From Symbiodinium natans (taxonomy: Eukaryota > Sar > Dinophyceae > Suessiales > Symbiodiniaceae): a stretch of 64,000 nt of DNA. This document shows positions 14,470 to 26,305 of the stretch, piece after piece. Below the pieces are notes generated by a model. It did not search any database. It was not told the DNA's origin and was given only the letters and a program-made list of their open reading frames with translations. The DNA lies in the NCBI GenBank assembly GCA_905221605.1, contig CAJNDS010000890.1:343501-407500 (forward strand). The letters run 5' to 3'. The position numbers and the translations under genes were made by a program. Positions within the stretch are counted from its first letter, which is position 1. Each line of letters begins with the position of its first letter.

Positions 14470-15600
14470 TGACACCCCCCCACGGCACCAAAGCCCTACA
14501 TACTTACCAGCACAGCCACCCAGATTTCTGGGAGGATCCAAAAAAATAGATCCCTTAAGGGTTCGTAAGAATGACCCAAAAGTAGTGCAGGGTACTATTG
14601 GGTATTTCTCTGATTCCAAGTCAGGCTCAGCCCCCGATGGCCTGACGTGTCCCACCCACACACACACTGACAACTTGGAAGCCCTCAAACCGGAAATCCT
14701 AAACCCCCTCCCTCCCTTCCCCCGCAACGAGAGAAAGAGGACTACTGGAGGTCCCTCTTTCTCTTACTCGTTCCTTGTAGGGAATTCGGGAGTTATCGCA
14801 TTAAGTAGCTCATATCCCCATATTACATACATATGCATGTTATTCTGATATCTATGTCTACACATATTTCTGTATACGCTTATCAATTTGCTTGAAATTC
14901 AGACTTTCACCTATCTAGATGTCCATGCTGATGTTTGTTGATAACCCTTTATGAGGCACTGGCAAGTTTGGTTCTTGTTCGCCCTAAACCCTACACCCTA
15001 AACCCTAAACCCGAAACCCTAAACCCGGACCTGGTCGGAGGTGAACTCCACCAACGAGCCGAGGCTCCGGGACTGTGCCTTTTGGGGGCGAGGAGGGGTA
15101 TAAGGGGGGGGGGGGGGGGTACTATGGTGGTGTAAGGGGGGGTTGTAACGGGCGGTATACGGGGGGTACAAGGCGGGTATGAGGGGGTTATAACGGGGGT
15201 ATAAGGGGGGTATTAGGAGGGTATAAGGGGGTTATAGCGGGGGCAAAAGGGGGGTAAAAGGGGGATGCATGTCTTGGGGACGGGACAAATATTAGAAATT
15301 AAGCCGACCCCTGTTTTGGGGCTCTATGGGTTACATGGGGTTACATAGAAGGCCAGAAAGGGTTCTAGAGGCACACAGTGAGAACACCGAAAAGGCTTCA
15401 CAAATTGGAGGAAAAGTTCGAAGCGCAAAGCCACTTCTGAGCATAGTTCACGGTTACACAAGATGGGCATTTTCCAATATAGGGGTACCCCAATAGCCAA
15501 TAGAATAGAATCCCCTTAAGGGGACCGACCATCAAAAGCGGTACCCCTAATTTCGGCAACCCCCATATGTTGGAGAAACATAAGGAAGCGTTTATACAGG
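14470..15600. other. Island with weak coding signal and G-rich minisatellite
   Basis: The stretch 14480-14900 is AT-richer and shows no clear exon. The part 15090-15270 is a minisatellite built on GGGGGTATAA with a run of 13 or more G. A small minus exon candidate is at 15031-15080. Confidence 0.45.
15461..15568. mobile_element. Palindromic MITE-like element, family B
   Basis: Left arm CCAATATAGGGGTACCCC and right arm GGTACCCCTAATTTCGGCAA then CCCCCATATG are inverted relatives. Other family B copies: 3767-3869, 14158-14286, 24093-24206, 30264-30367 and 34128-34240. Confidence 0.55.
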
Positions 15601-15845
15601 GGTTTAGGGTTTCGGGTTTAGGGTTTAGGGTTTCGGGTTTAGGGTTTGGGGTTTGGGGTTTAGGGTTTAGGGTTTCGGGTTTAGGGGTTTTGTGGAGTTT
15701 GGCTTCTGCCTTGGAGGCTTCGTTTAGGGTTTAGGGTTTAGGGTTTAGGGTTTAGGGTTTAGGGTTTAGGGTTTAGGGTTTAGGGTTTAGGGTTTTCGGG
15801 TTTAGGGTTTAGGGTTTAGGGTTTAGGGTTTAGGGTTTAGGGCCC

Positions 15846-15934
15846 TCCTGGCCTTGGAGGACTCGAGCGTCATCTTCTCCTCCTCACTGCGGAGCGGAGG
15901 CAGCTGGACCTCGCGGGAGCGCTTCAGTTTTGGG
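15846..15934 (-). CDS. Charged helical exon, gene unrecognised
   Basis: The island directly after a TTTAGGG array reads on the minus strand KRSREVQLPPLRSEEEKMTL then ESSKAR. A nearby minus exon at 16150-16185 reads KKQAQRLL before the donor GTGAGTTCC. Another at 15031-15080 reads SRSLGSLVEFTSDQ before CAG/GTCCGG. These are probably parts of one helical protein gene but the joins are not proven. Confidence 0.35.
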
Positions 15935-16510
15935 GAACCCTGAACCCCAAAAGCCTGGTGGAACCTACATCACCCTACACAGAACCCTACATATAGCCCT
16001 ACATATAACCCTACGCCTACACCTAAAACCCTACCCCTACAGATATCCCTACATTTCAGCCCCCCAATAAAATTCGGTTCCGGAAAAGATTTCAGGCTGA
16101 GCTTCAGGGTTCAGGGCTCGGCCCCAAGTACGCGAACAGGAACTCACCAGGAGTCTTTGAGCCTGCTTCTTCCGTGATAGACGGAAAGAAGATACATGAG
16201 CATTTAGGGTTTAGGGTTGAGGGTTGAGGGTTGAGGGTTTAGGGCTTAGGGTTGAGGATTGTAAGGGGATGATCTTGGAAACAGCGTAAGCCCCTGCGCG
16301 GTACAACCTTTGAGTTTTGGTCGCGTTTAGCGGCCGGGCCCCAGAGTTTTCAGAGCCGAACTGCGGGAACCCCTAGAACCAAACCTCTGAAACCCGATTC
16401 CCTCGAAACCCTTGAACCCCGACACCCTCAAGCCCTCAATCGAAATAGGACTAGCGCTTATCACTCAAACCCCCAAGGCCTCAAACTGCAAGCCTCCAAA
16501 CCCTTCAGTT

Positions 16511-16611
16511 GAGATGTTCCCCTTAAACTAAGAGCCCTTAATCGGGATTGTAGTACCCCCCCCCTACTGTAACCCCGATTAAGGGCTGCTAGTATACGGG
16601 GGGGACATCCC
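16511..16611. mobile_element. Palindromic MITE-like element, family A, best preserved
   Basis: Left arm GAGATGTTCCCCTTAAACTA then GAGCCCTTAATCGGGATT; right arm CCCCGATTAAGGGCTGCTAG then TATACGGGGGGGACATCCC. The arms pair over most of their length, giving a strong hairpin. Confidence 0.65.
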
Positions 16612-17119
16612 TCGACCCCAAACCCCAAACCCTAAACCATCCTAAACCCTAAACCCCAAACCCTAAACCCCAAACCCTGGATGAAAAATCCCAACCCTTC
16701 AGTGTCTAAGAGCTGCTGCGCAAGACTGGGCCACCGGCGGCTGCGCCGGAGGGAACGCGCTCGCCCTGCCAAGTTTTGGGGTTTAGGGTTTCGGGTTTAG
16801 GGTTTAGGGTTAAGGGTTAGGGTTTAGGGTTTAGGGTTTAGGGTTTAGGGTTTAGGGTTTAGGGTTTAGGGTTTAGGGTTTAGGGTTTAGGGTTTAGGGT
16901 TTAGGGTTTAGGGTTTAGGGTTTAGGGTTTAGGGTTTAGGGTTTAGGGTGTGTCAGGGGAGGGCGCGCGCTCGGGTGTGAAACACCCCGGGCCGCGCGCT
17001 CGCGTTGGCCGTCAACCCACCCCGGCCACAAAAAACTATACTCTATTAGGGTTTAGGGTTTATGGAATTTTATTTTCTTGTGCCCTGATGCTTGCTTTGA
17101 TGTTTTTGAAGTTGCGCTG

Positions 17120-18470
17120 TTAGGGTTTAAGCTGGGGTTGGGGGTAGCCTCGGCCCTTTTCGGGCCTTCGGCGTGTCAGGGCCCGTAGAGGCCCTTATTT
17201 ATTTGAAGGTCAGGGAAACCCTTTGTGCCTGCTCCTGGATTCCCCTTCTTTAAGGGCCTCAGGCCTTTTGGTGGCTCTTGGGGCCTTTTGGGAGCTTCCT
17301 GGGGGCTTTCCTGGCCTTTCCGGTGTAAAATGAAGGGGTGCCCAAAACCATCGATGGCCGTAGAGGCTTTATTCATTTGAAGGTCGGGGAACCTATTAAT
17401 TTTTTTTCGCCAATGAGTATTTCAATCGCTAGGGTTTAAGCTGGGGTTCGGGGTAGCCTTGGCCCTTCTCGGGCCTTCGGCACGTTAGGGCCCGTAGAGG
17501 CCCTTTATTTGCTTGAAGGCCTTCGCAGGGCTTTGCGGTGTTAGGGTTTAAGCTGGGGTTCGGGGTAGCCTCGGCCCTTTTCGGGCCTTGGGCACGTCAG
17601 GGCCCGTAGAGGCCCTTGCTGATTTGGGGGCTTCCTGGGGCTTTCCTGGTCCTTGTCGGGTGAAATGGAGGGGTGCCCAAAACCATCGATTTCAGTACTA
17701 AAAAATAACATTTTTCATTGCGGGCAGGGGTGCCTAAAACCATCGTTTTCAATACTCAAAAATCGCATTTTTCATTGCGGGCACGGACAGTCTCTCGGGG
17801 CCCTGTTCGGACCTGCGGCGTGTCAGGGCCATAGAGGCTTTATTCATTTGGAGGTCAGGGAACCTATTAATGTTTTTTCGCCAATGAGTATTTCAATCGC
17901 TAGGGTTTAAGCTGGGGTTCGGGGTAGCCTCGGCCCTTTTCGGGCCTTCGGCACGTGCACGTCAGGGCCCGCAGAGGCCTTTGCTGATTTGGGTTCTGCA
18001 CTTTCCTGGAAGCCCTGAATTCGGGGCCGCTGCCCCCTGCCCTTGGCCCTTGGCCCGGGCCCTTGGGGGAAACCCTTTGGCCCTCCCGGGGGGCCCTTGG
18101 CCCGGGGCCTTGGCCCGGGGGGCCCAAAATTTTTCATTGCAGGTACGTGCATGCCCCCCTTCTTTTTTGGGGGGTCTTTTGAAGCCTTTTGCTGGCTCTT
18201 GGCGTCTCTCGCCCTGTTCGGTCCTTCGGCATGTCAGGGGCCGTAGAGGCTTTGTTCATTTGAAGGTCAGGGAACCTATTAATTTTTTTCGCCAATGAGT
18301 ATTTCAATCGCTAGTGTTTAAGCTGTGGGTTCGGGGTAGCCTTGGCCCTTTTCGGGCCTTCGGCACGTTAGGACCCGTAGAGGCCCTTTATTTGCTTGAT
18401 TGAAGGCCTTCGCAGGGTTTTGCGGTGCCAGGGTTGAAGCTGGGGTTCGGGGTAGCCTCGGCCCTTTTCA
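17120..18470. repeat. Tandem and dispersed module array
   Basis: A module containing TTTAAGCTGGGGTTCGGGGT and GGGCCTTCGGCACGT recurs about six times (near 17126, 17430, 17545, 17905, 18312 and 18430). A second module with AACCTATTAATTTTTTTTCG and CCAATGAGTATTTCAATCGC recurs at about 17390, 17865 and 18272. The order of modules is irregular. Confidence 0.75.
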
Positions 18471-18909
18471 CGGTGAGGCTTAACCCTCACCTTTCCGTTT
18501 CTCTTTTTGCTTGGGCGCTCGGGCTGTAAGGCCCTCGGCCGAGCGTTCGGGGTCTGTCGCTCGACGGAAGCGACCCTCACTTAGTTTAGGGTTTAGGGTT
18601 CAGGGTTTAGGGCTCAGGGTTTTGGGGGGATAGGGTTGCTCCCAGCAGCTGCTCAACATGCTATGCGCCAGGGTTACCTACAGCTGGTGCTTCCACGGTC
18701 GCCCCTAAGACCCTTCCAAGAACCCAAAAAAACCAAAAACCTCAAACTGCAAACCCTAATAGTCTCAACCGAATACCCTCAACCCAAAAAACTTCAAAAG
18801 TCAAACCATCTGATACCCTGAACCCGAAACCCGAAACCCCTAAGCCCTAATAATCTCACCCTAAACCCTAAACCCTAAACCCTGATACCCGAAACCCCGA
18901 AGCCCGTCC

Positions 18910-18975
18910 CTCTGCGGGGGCCTGCTGCTGCCGCTGGAGGCCTCGATGAGCATTGTCAAAGTAGCCGGAAATCAC
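18910..18975 (-). CDS. Unrecognised exon with Gln-rich helix
   Basis: Twenty-two codons from acceptor CTGGCAG read VISGYFDNAHRGLQRQQQAP then AE. Both edges show AG-G context. The peptide is specific in composition and open in only this frame over the island, which favours a real exon. No family recognised. Confidence 0.4.
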
Positions 18976-20657
18976 CTGCCAGGGGTTTCGGGTCTAGGGT
19001 TCAGGGTTTAGGGAGCAGGGTTTAGGGTGTTGAATGGGCAGCTCGCAACCCAAATGCGACGAGCAATCCAGAGCAACCCTTCCCTAGGCCCGAAAACCCT
19101 TAAACCCGAAACCCTAAACTTAGAACCCACGGCAACCCTACAACCCTACAACCCTAAGACCCTAACCCGAAAACCCTTACAACCCTAAAGCCCTACACCC
19201 GAAAACGCTTAAATCCGAAATTCCCCTGCAACCCGAAGACGCTAAACCCGAAAACCTCCACAACCCCTAAAACCCTGAAGACCCCTAACACCCTAAACCC
19301 AAACACCTCTACACCCGAAACGCCCGAAGACACCACAACCCCTAACCCTAAACCCTAAACCCTAAACCCTAAACCCTAAACCCTAAACCCTAAACCCTCA
19401 GCCCAACAGGCCAGCCTTGTTCATGGCCCGTGGGGCGGCTCCCGGTCTCCCCCCCCCGGGACTTGGGCTGCGGAGAGTGCAGGGCTCAAAGCTTGGGTTT
19501 CTGATAGAGTGCCTGAGGAAGGGTTTAGGGTTTAGGGTTTAGGGTTTAGGGTTTCGGGTTTAGGGTTTAGGGTTTAGGGTTTAGGGTTCAGGGTTTAGGG
19601 TTTAGGGTTTAGGGTTCAGGGTTTATGAGGGGGTCCTTTTGGGAGGGGGATTCAAGGGTGTTACCAAGGTTCCCTACAGTACTACTCCCTATTACTCCCC
19701 ACTACTCCTGGAGGCTCCCTAAGCTTCCCCAAGGTTCTCGCCGTCTCTTAAGGACCGTATCAATTTAGTTGGGGGATTTTGGGTTTTGGGGTTTAGGGTT
19801 TAGGGCTTCGGGTTTAGGGTTTGGGTTTAGAGACTGGGACCATGAAGCTACCCTTTCAAAAGCGGGGCTGAGGGCGGCTATGAGGGTTTAGGGTTTAGGG
19901 TTTAGGGTTCAGGGTTTAGGGTTTAGGGTTTAGGGTATTTTGGGGGAAACAAGCTTCAGGGTCTGGGGCGGCTCTACGATTCCAGGGCCCCATGGATCGC
20001 CTAAGGCTAGGGTTGGGGTCTAAACCCTAAACCCTAAACCCCAAAACCTAAACCCTAAACCCTAAACCCCAAACCCTAAAGCCCAAACCCTAAGGTTAGG
20101 GTTGAGATTTCAAGTTGCCCGGCTTCGAAGGCTCACGGGCCCCAGATTCGGTTTAAATAAATTGGGGGGGGGGGGAGGGGGTTGCCCTAACTTAGGGCTT
20201 CTTTTCGTGGATGCCTTGAGGATTTAGGGTTTAGGGTTTAGAGTTTAGGGTTTAGGGTTCAGGGTTTAGGGTTTAGGGGTTAGGGTTTAGGGGTTAGGGG
20301 TTAGGGGTTTTAGGGTTTCTGCAATCGAATCCCTCAAAAGGGGAATGAGCCCCCGAAGCAAGGGACCGTCACAACAGCCCTTCTTCAGGCAGAAGGGCCA
20401 ACCCCAGGATGTCAGATTAAACCAGGGTGTTTTGGGGTATAGGGTATAGGATTTAGGGTATAGGGTTTAGGGTTTAGGGTTTCGTGGCTACCTGTCGCGA
20501 TGAGCACTGCCCCTTGAGGGCTGCTTCTGCCAGTCCTCCTAAACATCCCAATTCCGCTACAAGGTTTCCAGGTCAGACCACCTAAAGCACTGAGGGTACG
20601 AATTGAGGGGTGACCTCGAATATTTTCCCAGCCTCTGCGCATCTCTTAAGCACGCAC

Positions 20658-20962
20658 CGCTCGAGCGCCGTAGGCGCTGAGCATCTTGAAGTCGAGGCTG
20701 CAGACATCGATGCCCCAGGAGCCTCCTGGAAAGGCCTTCAGGTTGAAGGACTCGAAGAGCTCCTTCTGTGGCAGCCTGAAGCAAGGCCCACCCTAAACCC
20801 TAAACCCTAAACCCTAAACCCTAAACCCTAAACCCTAAACCCCCAGGATGGACAGGGGGACGTAACATGAGGCAACCGGCTGTGCCAACGTGTAGTGCAG
20901 GCCGCGCCTTCCGGCCCCACGCGCGCGAGCTCGGCCTCGAGATGCGCCGGGAAGTCCTGCAT
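20658..20962 (-). CDS. Two exons of an unrecognised gene flanking a telomeric array
   Basis: Exon 20908-20962 follows AAGTAG and begins MQDFPAHLEAELARVGP. Exon 20658-20762 follows CAGAAG, has 35 codons in phase 0 and a GT donor; it begins ELFESFNLKAFPGGSWGIDV and continues CSLDFKMLSAYGARA. The composition is strongly protein-like. The CCCTAAA array 20788-20842 lies between them. The join needs a GA donor in the first exon (GGGCCG/GAAG). No domain recognised. Confidence 0.5.
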
Positions 20963-21191
20963 CTACTTAGGGTTTAGGGTTTAGGGTTTAGGGTTTAGGG
21001 TTTAGGGTTTAGGGTTTAGGGTTTAGGGTTTAGGGTTTAGGGTTTAGGGTTTAGGGTTGAAGGTTTAGACGCATGCTGGGCCAAAACCTGCAGCCTCGAG
21101 CTCACCTTGAACCACCTTTCCGGCCCGAAGCACAAAATTAAAGCAGAGGCAAGGATGAGTCAGAGGAGCCGCTTGGGGGAACACTGCGCAC

Positions 21192-21558
21192 CTGTTTTGG
21201 CAAGAGAGTCTGCTGTTTTGGCTGGACATGTCGTTTCGCATGCCGTCAGGAAAGGGCCGAGCAGCTCAGGCGTCTCACTGCACGTCTGGATGAGGGGAAG
21301 CAAGCGGAAACGATCTTCGGGGCCGAGAGCTAAACTCACAACCACCGCTGCTCGGACCTCTTCCTCGGCACTTGAGGTGGCTCCAGACTACAACATCTCG
21401 AACAGGACAACAGAACCTGATGCCGCCCTCCACCCCCTGAAACCACCAGACAGCCAAGCCTCAGGATCTTGAGTGCCCAGCAACTGCGCAACAGGGTCGA
21501 GCAAGGGCTCGGTCCCTGCCATCGCCTCGCCATGCTCCCGCACGCTGCTGGCCAGTTG
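21192..21558 (-). CDS. Two exons of an unrecognised globular protein
   Basis: Exon 21468-21558 follows CCGCAG and begins QLASSVREHGEAMAGTEPLL. Exon 21192-21363 runs from acceptor TGCCGAG to donor AACAG/GTGCGC, has 57 codons plus one base, begins EEVRAAVVVSLALGPEDRF and continues RLLPLIQTCSETPELLGPFL. Three further islands upstream (21750-22130) are also open on this strand, so the gene probably extends to about 22.1 kb. This stretch has no telomeric repeats for 1.2 kb. Confidence 0.45.
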
Positions 21559-22289
21559 CTGCGGTATGGGCCCCCTTCAGTGCTCCCACACGATCAGGGC
21601 TTCGGGCAAACATGCACAAGGCTAAAGAAGACCGCATCATCACACCGAAGACGGCCTACACACTCGAGTACATCCATGCTTGCTGATGCTTAGTAGCGAC
21701 AGCAAATGTCGTTGATTTGAGAGTGCTACTTGATTCAAGCTGCGAGTTTGATGTGCAGGGAAGCTCCACGAAGGCCTGCCTGCGCGGTGCACGGAGCTTC
21801 TTCGGAAACCCACAAACACTGGAGCGACACACAGCTTGTTTCAGGTGGGCTAACCATGAGCTACTGTAGCAGTGACGGCCATCAGCTCGTTCTGGTTTAC
21901 TAAACTTTGTGTCACTGGCAATGCCGAGAGTCGCTGTCTGCAGCACGCCAGATGCTCAGACGAGGTTGGAATGCTCCTGCGCGGGTCTTGCTGATGACAA
22001 CCTCCAACACACTGTAGGATTGGGCACCTGCTGTGAGGTGGGCCCAATCATCACAATCCATACAAAATGCCTGCCCCGAGCCCCTCCTGCGGCGGGGGGC
22101 AGCTCCCCTCCCCCTGCACCGCAGCTGCTGCCATGAGCGCGGCACCGCGGTGCCAGGGATTAGCAGAGGCCTGCGCTGTGTTGGCTGGGGCCTGCCGGCT
22201 CAGAGGGCGGTTTGGTTTCTGGGGTTTGGGGTTCTGGGGTCCAGGGTTGAGGCCTGAGGTTTGGGGAGTAGGGCCGGCTTACCGTACCC

Positions 22290-23200
22290 TAAACCCTAAA
22301 CCCTAAACCCTTATCTGTTTAGGCGGGGACTTAGGACGGCTCAGAACTAGACTTTCTTCCCGGCCTGCACACTGGACTCGGGCAGAACTTCTCGGGACGC
22401 TTCCGAGGTCCTTTCTCTGAAAGGGGCTCCAGTGTACGTGTAAGGTTTAGGGTAGGGTTTAGGGTTTATGGGTGTGCTAGGGGCTGGCGTGGCTCTCAAA
22501 AGCTTAGGGGACTAGCTACCTGAGATCCGATGATTCATGTATCCCGTTATGGGAGTATATCGCAAGCACCTGTTTCCCGAATTCCCTGCTAAGAACCCAC
22601 TAAGCTTAGGGTTAAGGTCCTTGTAGCCGGAGGTTCATGAGCAGGTGTAAACAGGGTCGTGAGTACACCCAACGAGGTATGCAATGAGAGTAGTTTCATG
22701 GCATTTCGGTGCAGATTGGACCTTGGAGGTGTAGGGCTCCTATGGGGTTTGCCTCCATACACCACAAAGGTGGCCTGCCGAGAAGCGTTTGCCCCGCCCT
22801 GTGAGACCCCCGCCCCATCGCTTGGAGGAGCCGCACACCGATGCCGTGGGGACTGGGTCCGATAGAGGGGGTGGTCCAAAATGTGCAAATTTGGCTGTTT
22901 GGGTTGCCCCTCACCCTCCCACCCCCCGGACCCGCCTGGGACCCTCCCTGGGACCCCGCCCTTTGAGGCCTTTCCCAGAAACCCTGCCGGCCCGGCTGCA
23001 ATATTGCTGCAATACCGAAACTCCAAGCCCAACTCCCTTCCAAAGCAGGCTTCCAAGTCGAGCAGCACTGCGAGGAAGGCCGCACCACGCAGCGCGAGGG
23101 TGGCAGGACCTTCGGGGTCATGACAATGTTCAGCGTCCAGAATTTGGATCTGACATTAAGATTTTCAGATTCCGAATACTGAGCCCCCGAAACCAAGAGC
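22290..23200. other. Island with ambiguous open frames
   Basis: Several overlapping frames are open, including 313 codons on the minus strand (22696-23637). A minus-strand stretch at 22990-23100 reads AVLLDLEACFGRELGLEFRY and may be an exon. Nothing is recognised. Confidence 0.3.
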
Positions 23201-23212
23201 GGGGGGAACCAT

Positions 23213-23488
23213 TCAGAAGCCCTTTCGCCCCCAAAAATGCAATCTCCCAGCCCAGCCTTGCGCAGTGTTGCCAAGTCCCTTAGGTGAGAGTTCGGCTCGA
23301 CGCAGGACAGCGGCCTGCCTGGGTGCTTCCATGGGAGACCGGCCCTGCCGCTCAGCCGCAGCGATGCTTCGTCCCGTGTTCCACGGGCTCTGCGGCCCGA
23401 ACGTGCCCATAGCTGCCCTGGCCGCTGTGGCGACTGCTTGCGCTGCTGGCTCCTCCTTGTGCTTTGGCGCGCCGCAGCCCCAAACCAT
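23213..23488 (-). CDS. Possible exon, alanine and arginine rich
   Basis: The minus strand is open over this stretch and reads EEPAAQAVATAARAAMGTFG followed by PQSPWNTGRSIAAAERQGRS. The other frames are also open in this GC-rich stretch, so frame choice rests on composition only. Weak. Confidence 0.22.
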   Translation of the reverse strand: MVWGCGAPKHKEEPAAQAVATAARAAMGTFGPQSPWNTGRSIAAAERQGRSPMEAPRQAAVLRRAELSPKGLGNTAQGWAGRLHFWGRKGF

Positions 23489-23889
23489 GCTCGAGAGCTC
23501 CCGATGCCCTGGCTCCCTGATCTGAGCCTATGCGCAAGAGGCGGGCGCGGACAGCAGGGGAGGATCTTCTCGCCGGAGGGTGCCGCGGATCCATGCCATG
23601 GCAGTCGGCTCCTCACACAAAGGTCACAAGGGGCCACTCGGACACTTCTAGTCGGTCGGCTCTTTAAAAAACCGATGCGCTACTTCTAGTCTCTGTAGCA
23701 TCTCGAAGGCACACATCACAAAGGAGAGGATGGAGGTCTCTTGGCTGGCACGAGACGCATACCGAGTTTCCAGAACCTGTCCTCGGACCGGAACTCGCTT
23801 GCCTTCAACTTGCCTTGATGGCAAGTCGCTTCCCATGAGGGGCCATCAAGTCATTGCAGGTTGCTGGGTGCCCATGCCGTGTTGGCCGG

Positions 23890-24011
23890 CTACACCGCGT
23901 TGAACCATGCCATTCCAGATGACGCGCGCGTCTCCAAGGCTTCCCACGTGGCAGAGTCGCGAGCGCGGGGTATCCAGAGCCTTCGTGCGATGTTGGAGAG
24001 GCCCCAGGGAT
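23890..24011 (-). CDS. C-terminal exon of an unrecognised gene
   Basis: After the acceptor GACCCAG the minus strand reads PWGLSNIARRLWIPRARDSA then TWEALETRASSGMAWFNAV and TAG at 23890-23892. The tryptophan content and lack of low complexity favour real coding. No family recognised. A palindromic element (24093-24206) lies upstream of it. Confidence 0.4.
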
Positions 24012-24092
24012 CTGGGTCCGGACCGAGGCAGGCGTCAACTCACTCAAGCAGCCTGGCGGTCCCCAAGGCTTTGCACCCAACACGCCTCTATA

Positions 24093-24206
24093 TTTACCAT
24101 AATATGGGAGTTTACGAAATTAGGGGTAACTTCATGGGGCTCCTTAATAAAAGGGAATCCTACTATTTCAGGGTCCATAATGGGGGTCCCCATAAATGCT
24201 CTGTCG
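24093..24206. mobile_element. Palindromic MITE-like element, family B
   Basis: Begins TATGGGAGTTTACGAAATTA, then GGGGTAAC, and contains GGGAATCCTACTATTTCAGG and GGGGGTCCCCATAA. The core matches the copy at 30264-30367. Confidence 0.5.
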
Positions 24207-24438
24207 TTTCCCTGCTGTTGGAAAGGAACCTTGCTTGGAGGTTCATGGTACTTAGTAACTAATTCTACCTGTACTTACAACCCACTTGTAAGCCCCTTTG
24301 GTGCCCTGATATGGTGATAAGTACACTTCTGAGTGCAGTTATAACTAATATTAAGTAAGTACATTTAAGTACCGTGAACCTCCAAATGCTCAAGTGCTAA
24401 CCTACAGCCGTATGCGCGCCCGCGGGTGCCTGACAAAC

Positions 24439-24511
24439 CTCGCATCACGCAGCAGGGATCCTCCAGCCGAAGCAACCCGACGTGCCCCGGCGAAGGAGCT
24501 GCCACAGGCGC
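24439..24511 (-). CDS. Candidate exon with GT donor
   Basis: The island is bounded by TGTAG and GCGAG/GTTTGTC. Two minus frames are open: one reads HVGLLRLEDPCCVMR, the other SFAGARRVASAGGSLLRDA. The splice signals are good but the frame is undecided. Confidence 0.3.
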
Positions 24512-25671
24512 CTACAGAGGCAAGCGTGGGTTTAGGGTTTAGGGTTTAGGGTTCAGGGTTCAGGGTTTAGGGTTTAGGGTTTGGGGTTCTCCCAGAAGGT
24601 CCGAGTATCCCACAAGGCCCCACTGGAACCCAGCAACACGAAAAGGCGTCCTAAACCCTAAACCCTAAACCCTAAACCCTAAACCCTAAACCCCAAACCC
24701 CAAACCCTAACCGGAACGGCCACCCGGGGGCCTGCCACCCGGAGGCTACCGCGCCAGGCTCCAGAAGCCATGGGCCCTTAAAGGGCACCTAAAGGCCTCT
24801 AAGAGTTTAGGGTTTAGGGTTTAGGGTTTAGGGTTTAGGGTTTGGGGTTTAGGGTTTAGGGCTTAGGGCTTAGGGTGTAGGGTTTAGGGCTTCTAAACTC
24901 TGAGGTTCCAAGTATGAACCCCTGATGTGGGTCCCTTGTTACATAACGCTTATGCTGCACGATGACCAACCTTAGGCAAAACTCCACACCCCCACAAAGA
25001 ACCGATGTCAGAAGAAGCTTCACAGACCTACTCTTCGACTGGCAAAGGTTAAGGTGGCCCTCGCAACTTGCCCCACACCATTCGAAAAGACACTGCAACC
25101 ACTATGGATTCCATACTGTACTAATTCCTGCTAGGTTCCACCCTATTGGTAGTAGGGGAACCCCTGAAACCAGGCAGTATGTGACAAAAAACCCGGTACG
25201 GCTTCCTTCACCCTAAACCCCCCAACCTCGCGACACAGCCAAAGCGGCAGCAGTCACACACGAGCATGTCTCAAACTGAAAGCCCCACCTTGGCGCACAG
25301 CAACATGCCTGCCTCGCAAAACCCCCCAAAACCCCCAAACCCTAAACCTTAAACCCTAAACCTTAAACCCTAAACCTTAAACCCCAAACCTTAAACCCCA
25401 AACTCGAATCACTGAACAAGGGTGTCATGGCCCATTCTGATCAACCCGCACTCTGTCCTGGGTCTAGGAACCCCCCCGTAAGCACCTGAACCCAAAGCAC
25501 AAACCTTGAAGAAACTTAACCCTAAACCCTAAGCCCTAGAAACCCTAAACCCTAAACCCTAAACCCTAAACCTTGGCGCTCCTTCATGGCTCCAGTCGCA
25601 CTGCCGTGGTTAGCTCACAAGGCATCACAAGGTCGCAGGCAGCGGCAGCATCTCCTCGGCACACTTTCGGT

Positions 25672-25818
25672 TTAGGGTTTAGGGTTTAGGGTGTAGGGTG
25701 TATAGTTTAGGGTTCAGGGTTTAGGGTTTAGGGTTCAGGGTTCAGGGTTTTAGGGTTCAGGGTTCAGGGTTCAGGGTTCAGGGTTCAGGGTTCAGGGTTC
25801 AGGGTTCAGGGTTCAGGC
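25672..25818 (+). repeat. Variant telomeric array: TTCAGGG
   Basis: After mixed TTTAGGG units, about a dozen consecutive TTCAGGG units run to 25818. It is the longest block of this variant in the window. Confidence 0.85.
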
Positions 25819-26044
25819 TCTCGGGTTTAGGGCTTGCTATTCGCCAGGTATAAGCACCCTTAACCCTAAACCCTCTCAACCATCCCACGGAAACGGCCGA
25901 CATACTAGATACGAAATAATTCATGCAATGATATATAATACCGTAGTAGTGAATATCCGGAATGAGCAATACGGCGTTGACAACAATAAAAAGAAAAAGA
26001 ACGATGATAATTGCGATACCCTCCGCTCCCTCCGACAAACCCAC

Positions 26045-26305
26045 CTCCATGAAACGCCTTGTTGCAAGAGCTGTTGCAAGCAAACGTTCCAGACCTCTTT
26101 CGCATACCAAGGAGTCTAGAACGATGTTCCTATATTCCATCGTTTCGTCATCGTGTGCGCATGCCAAGTGCCTCCAAGTGTGATGTTGGTGGTAGGGGCA
26201 ATAAAAGATCTCTCTGCATATCTGCCTTCCAAGCTAAGCAGTCAATGCCCAGCCAAGCATCATATCCTTCTGGCCATTCCTCGCCGCCCTTTCTGATGAA
26301 CTCTC
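26045..26305 (-). CDS. Two phase-matched exons of an unrecognised gene
   Basis: Exon 26226-26305 follows TTTGCAG and reads EFIRKGGEEWPEGYDAWLGI then DCLAWK, ending in phase 0 before a GC donor. Exon 26045-26115 follows AGTCTAG and reads TPWYAKEVWNVCLQQLLQQG then VSWR before GAG/GTGGG. The phases agree. A second frame over the latter exon (reading into a hydrophobic stretch AIIIVLFLFIVVNAVLL) is open too, but needs a non-ATG start and runs into telomeric repeat. Confidence 0.45.

Noticed and set aside
22696-23637. 313-codon minus-strand open frame
   Set aside because: Composition changes along its length and other frames are more protein-like in parts; it crosses likely introns.
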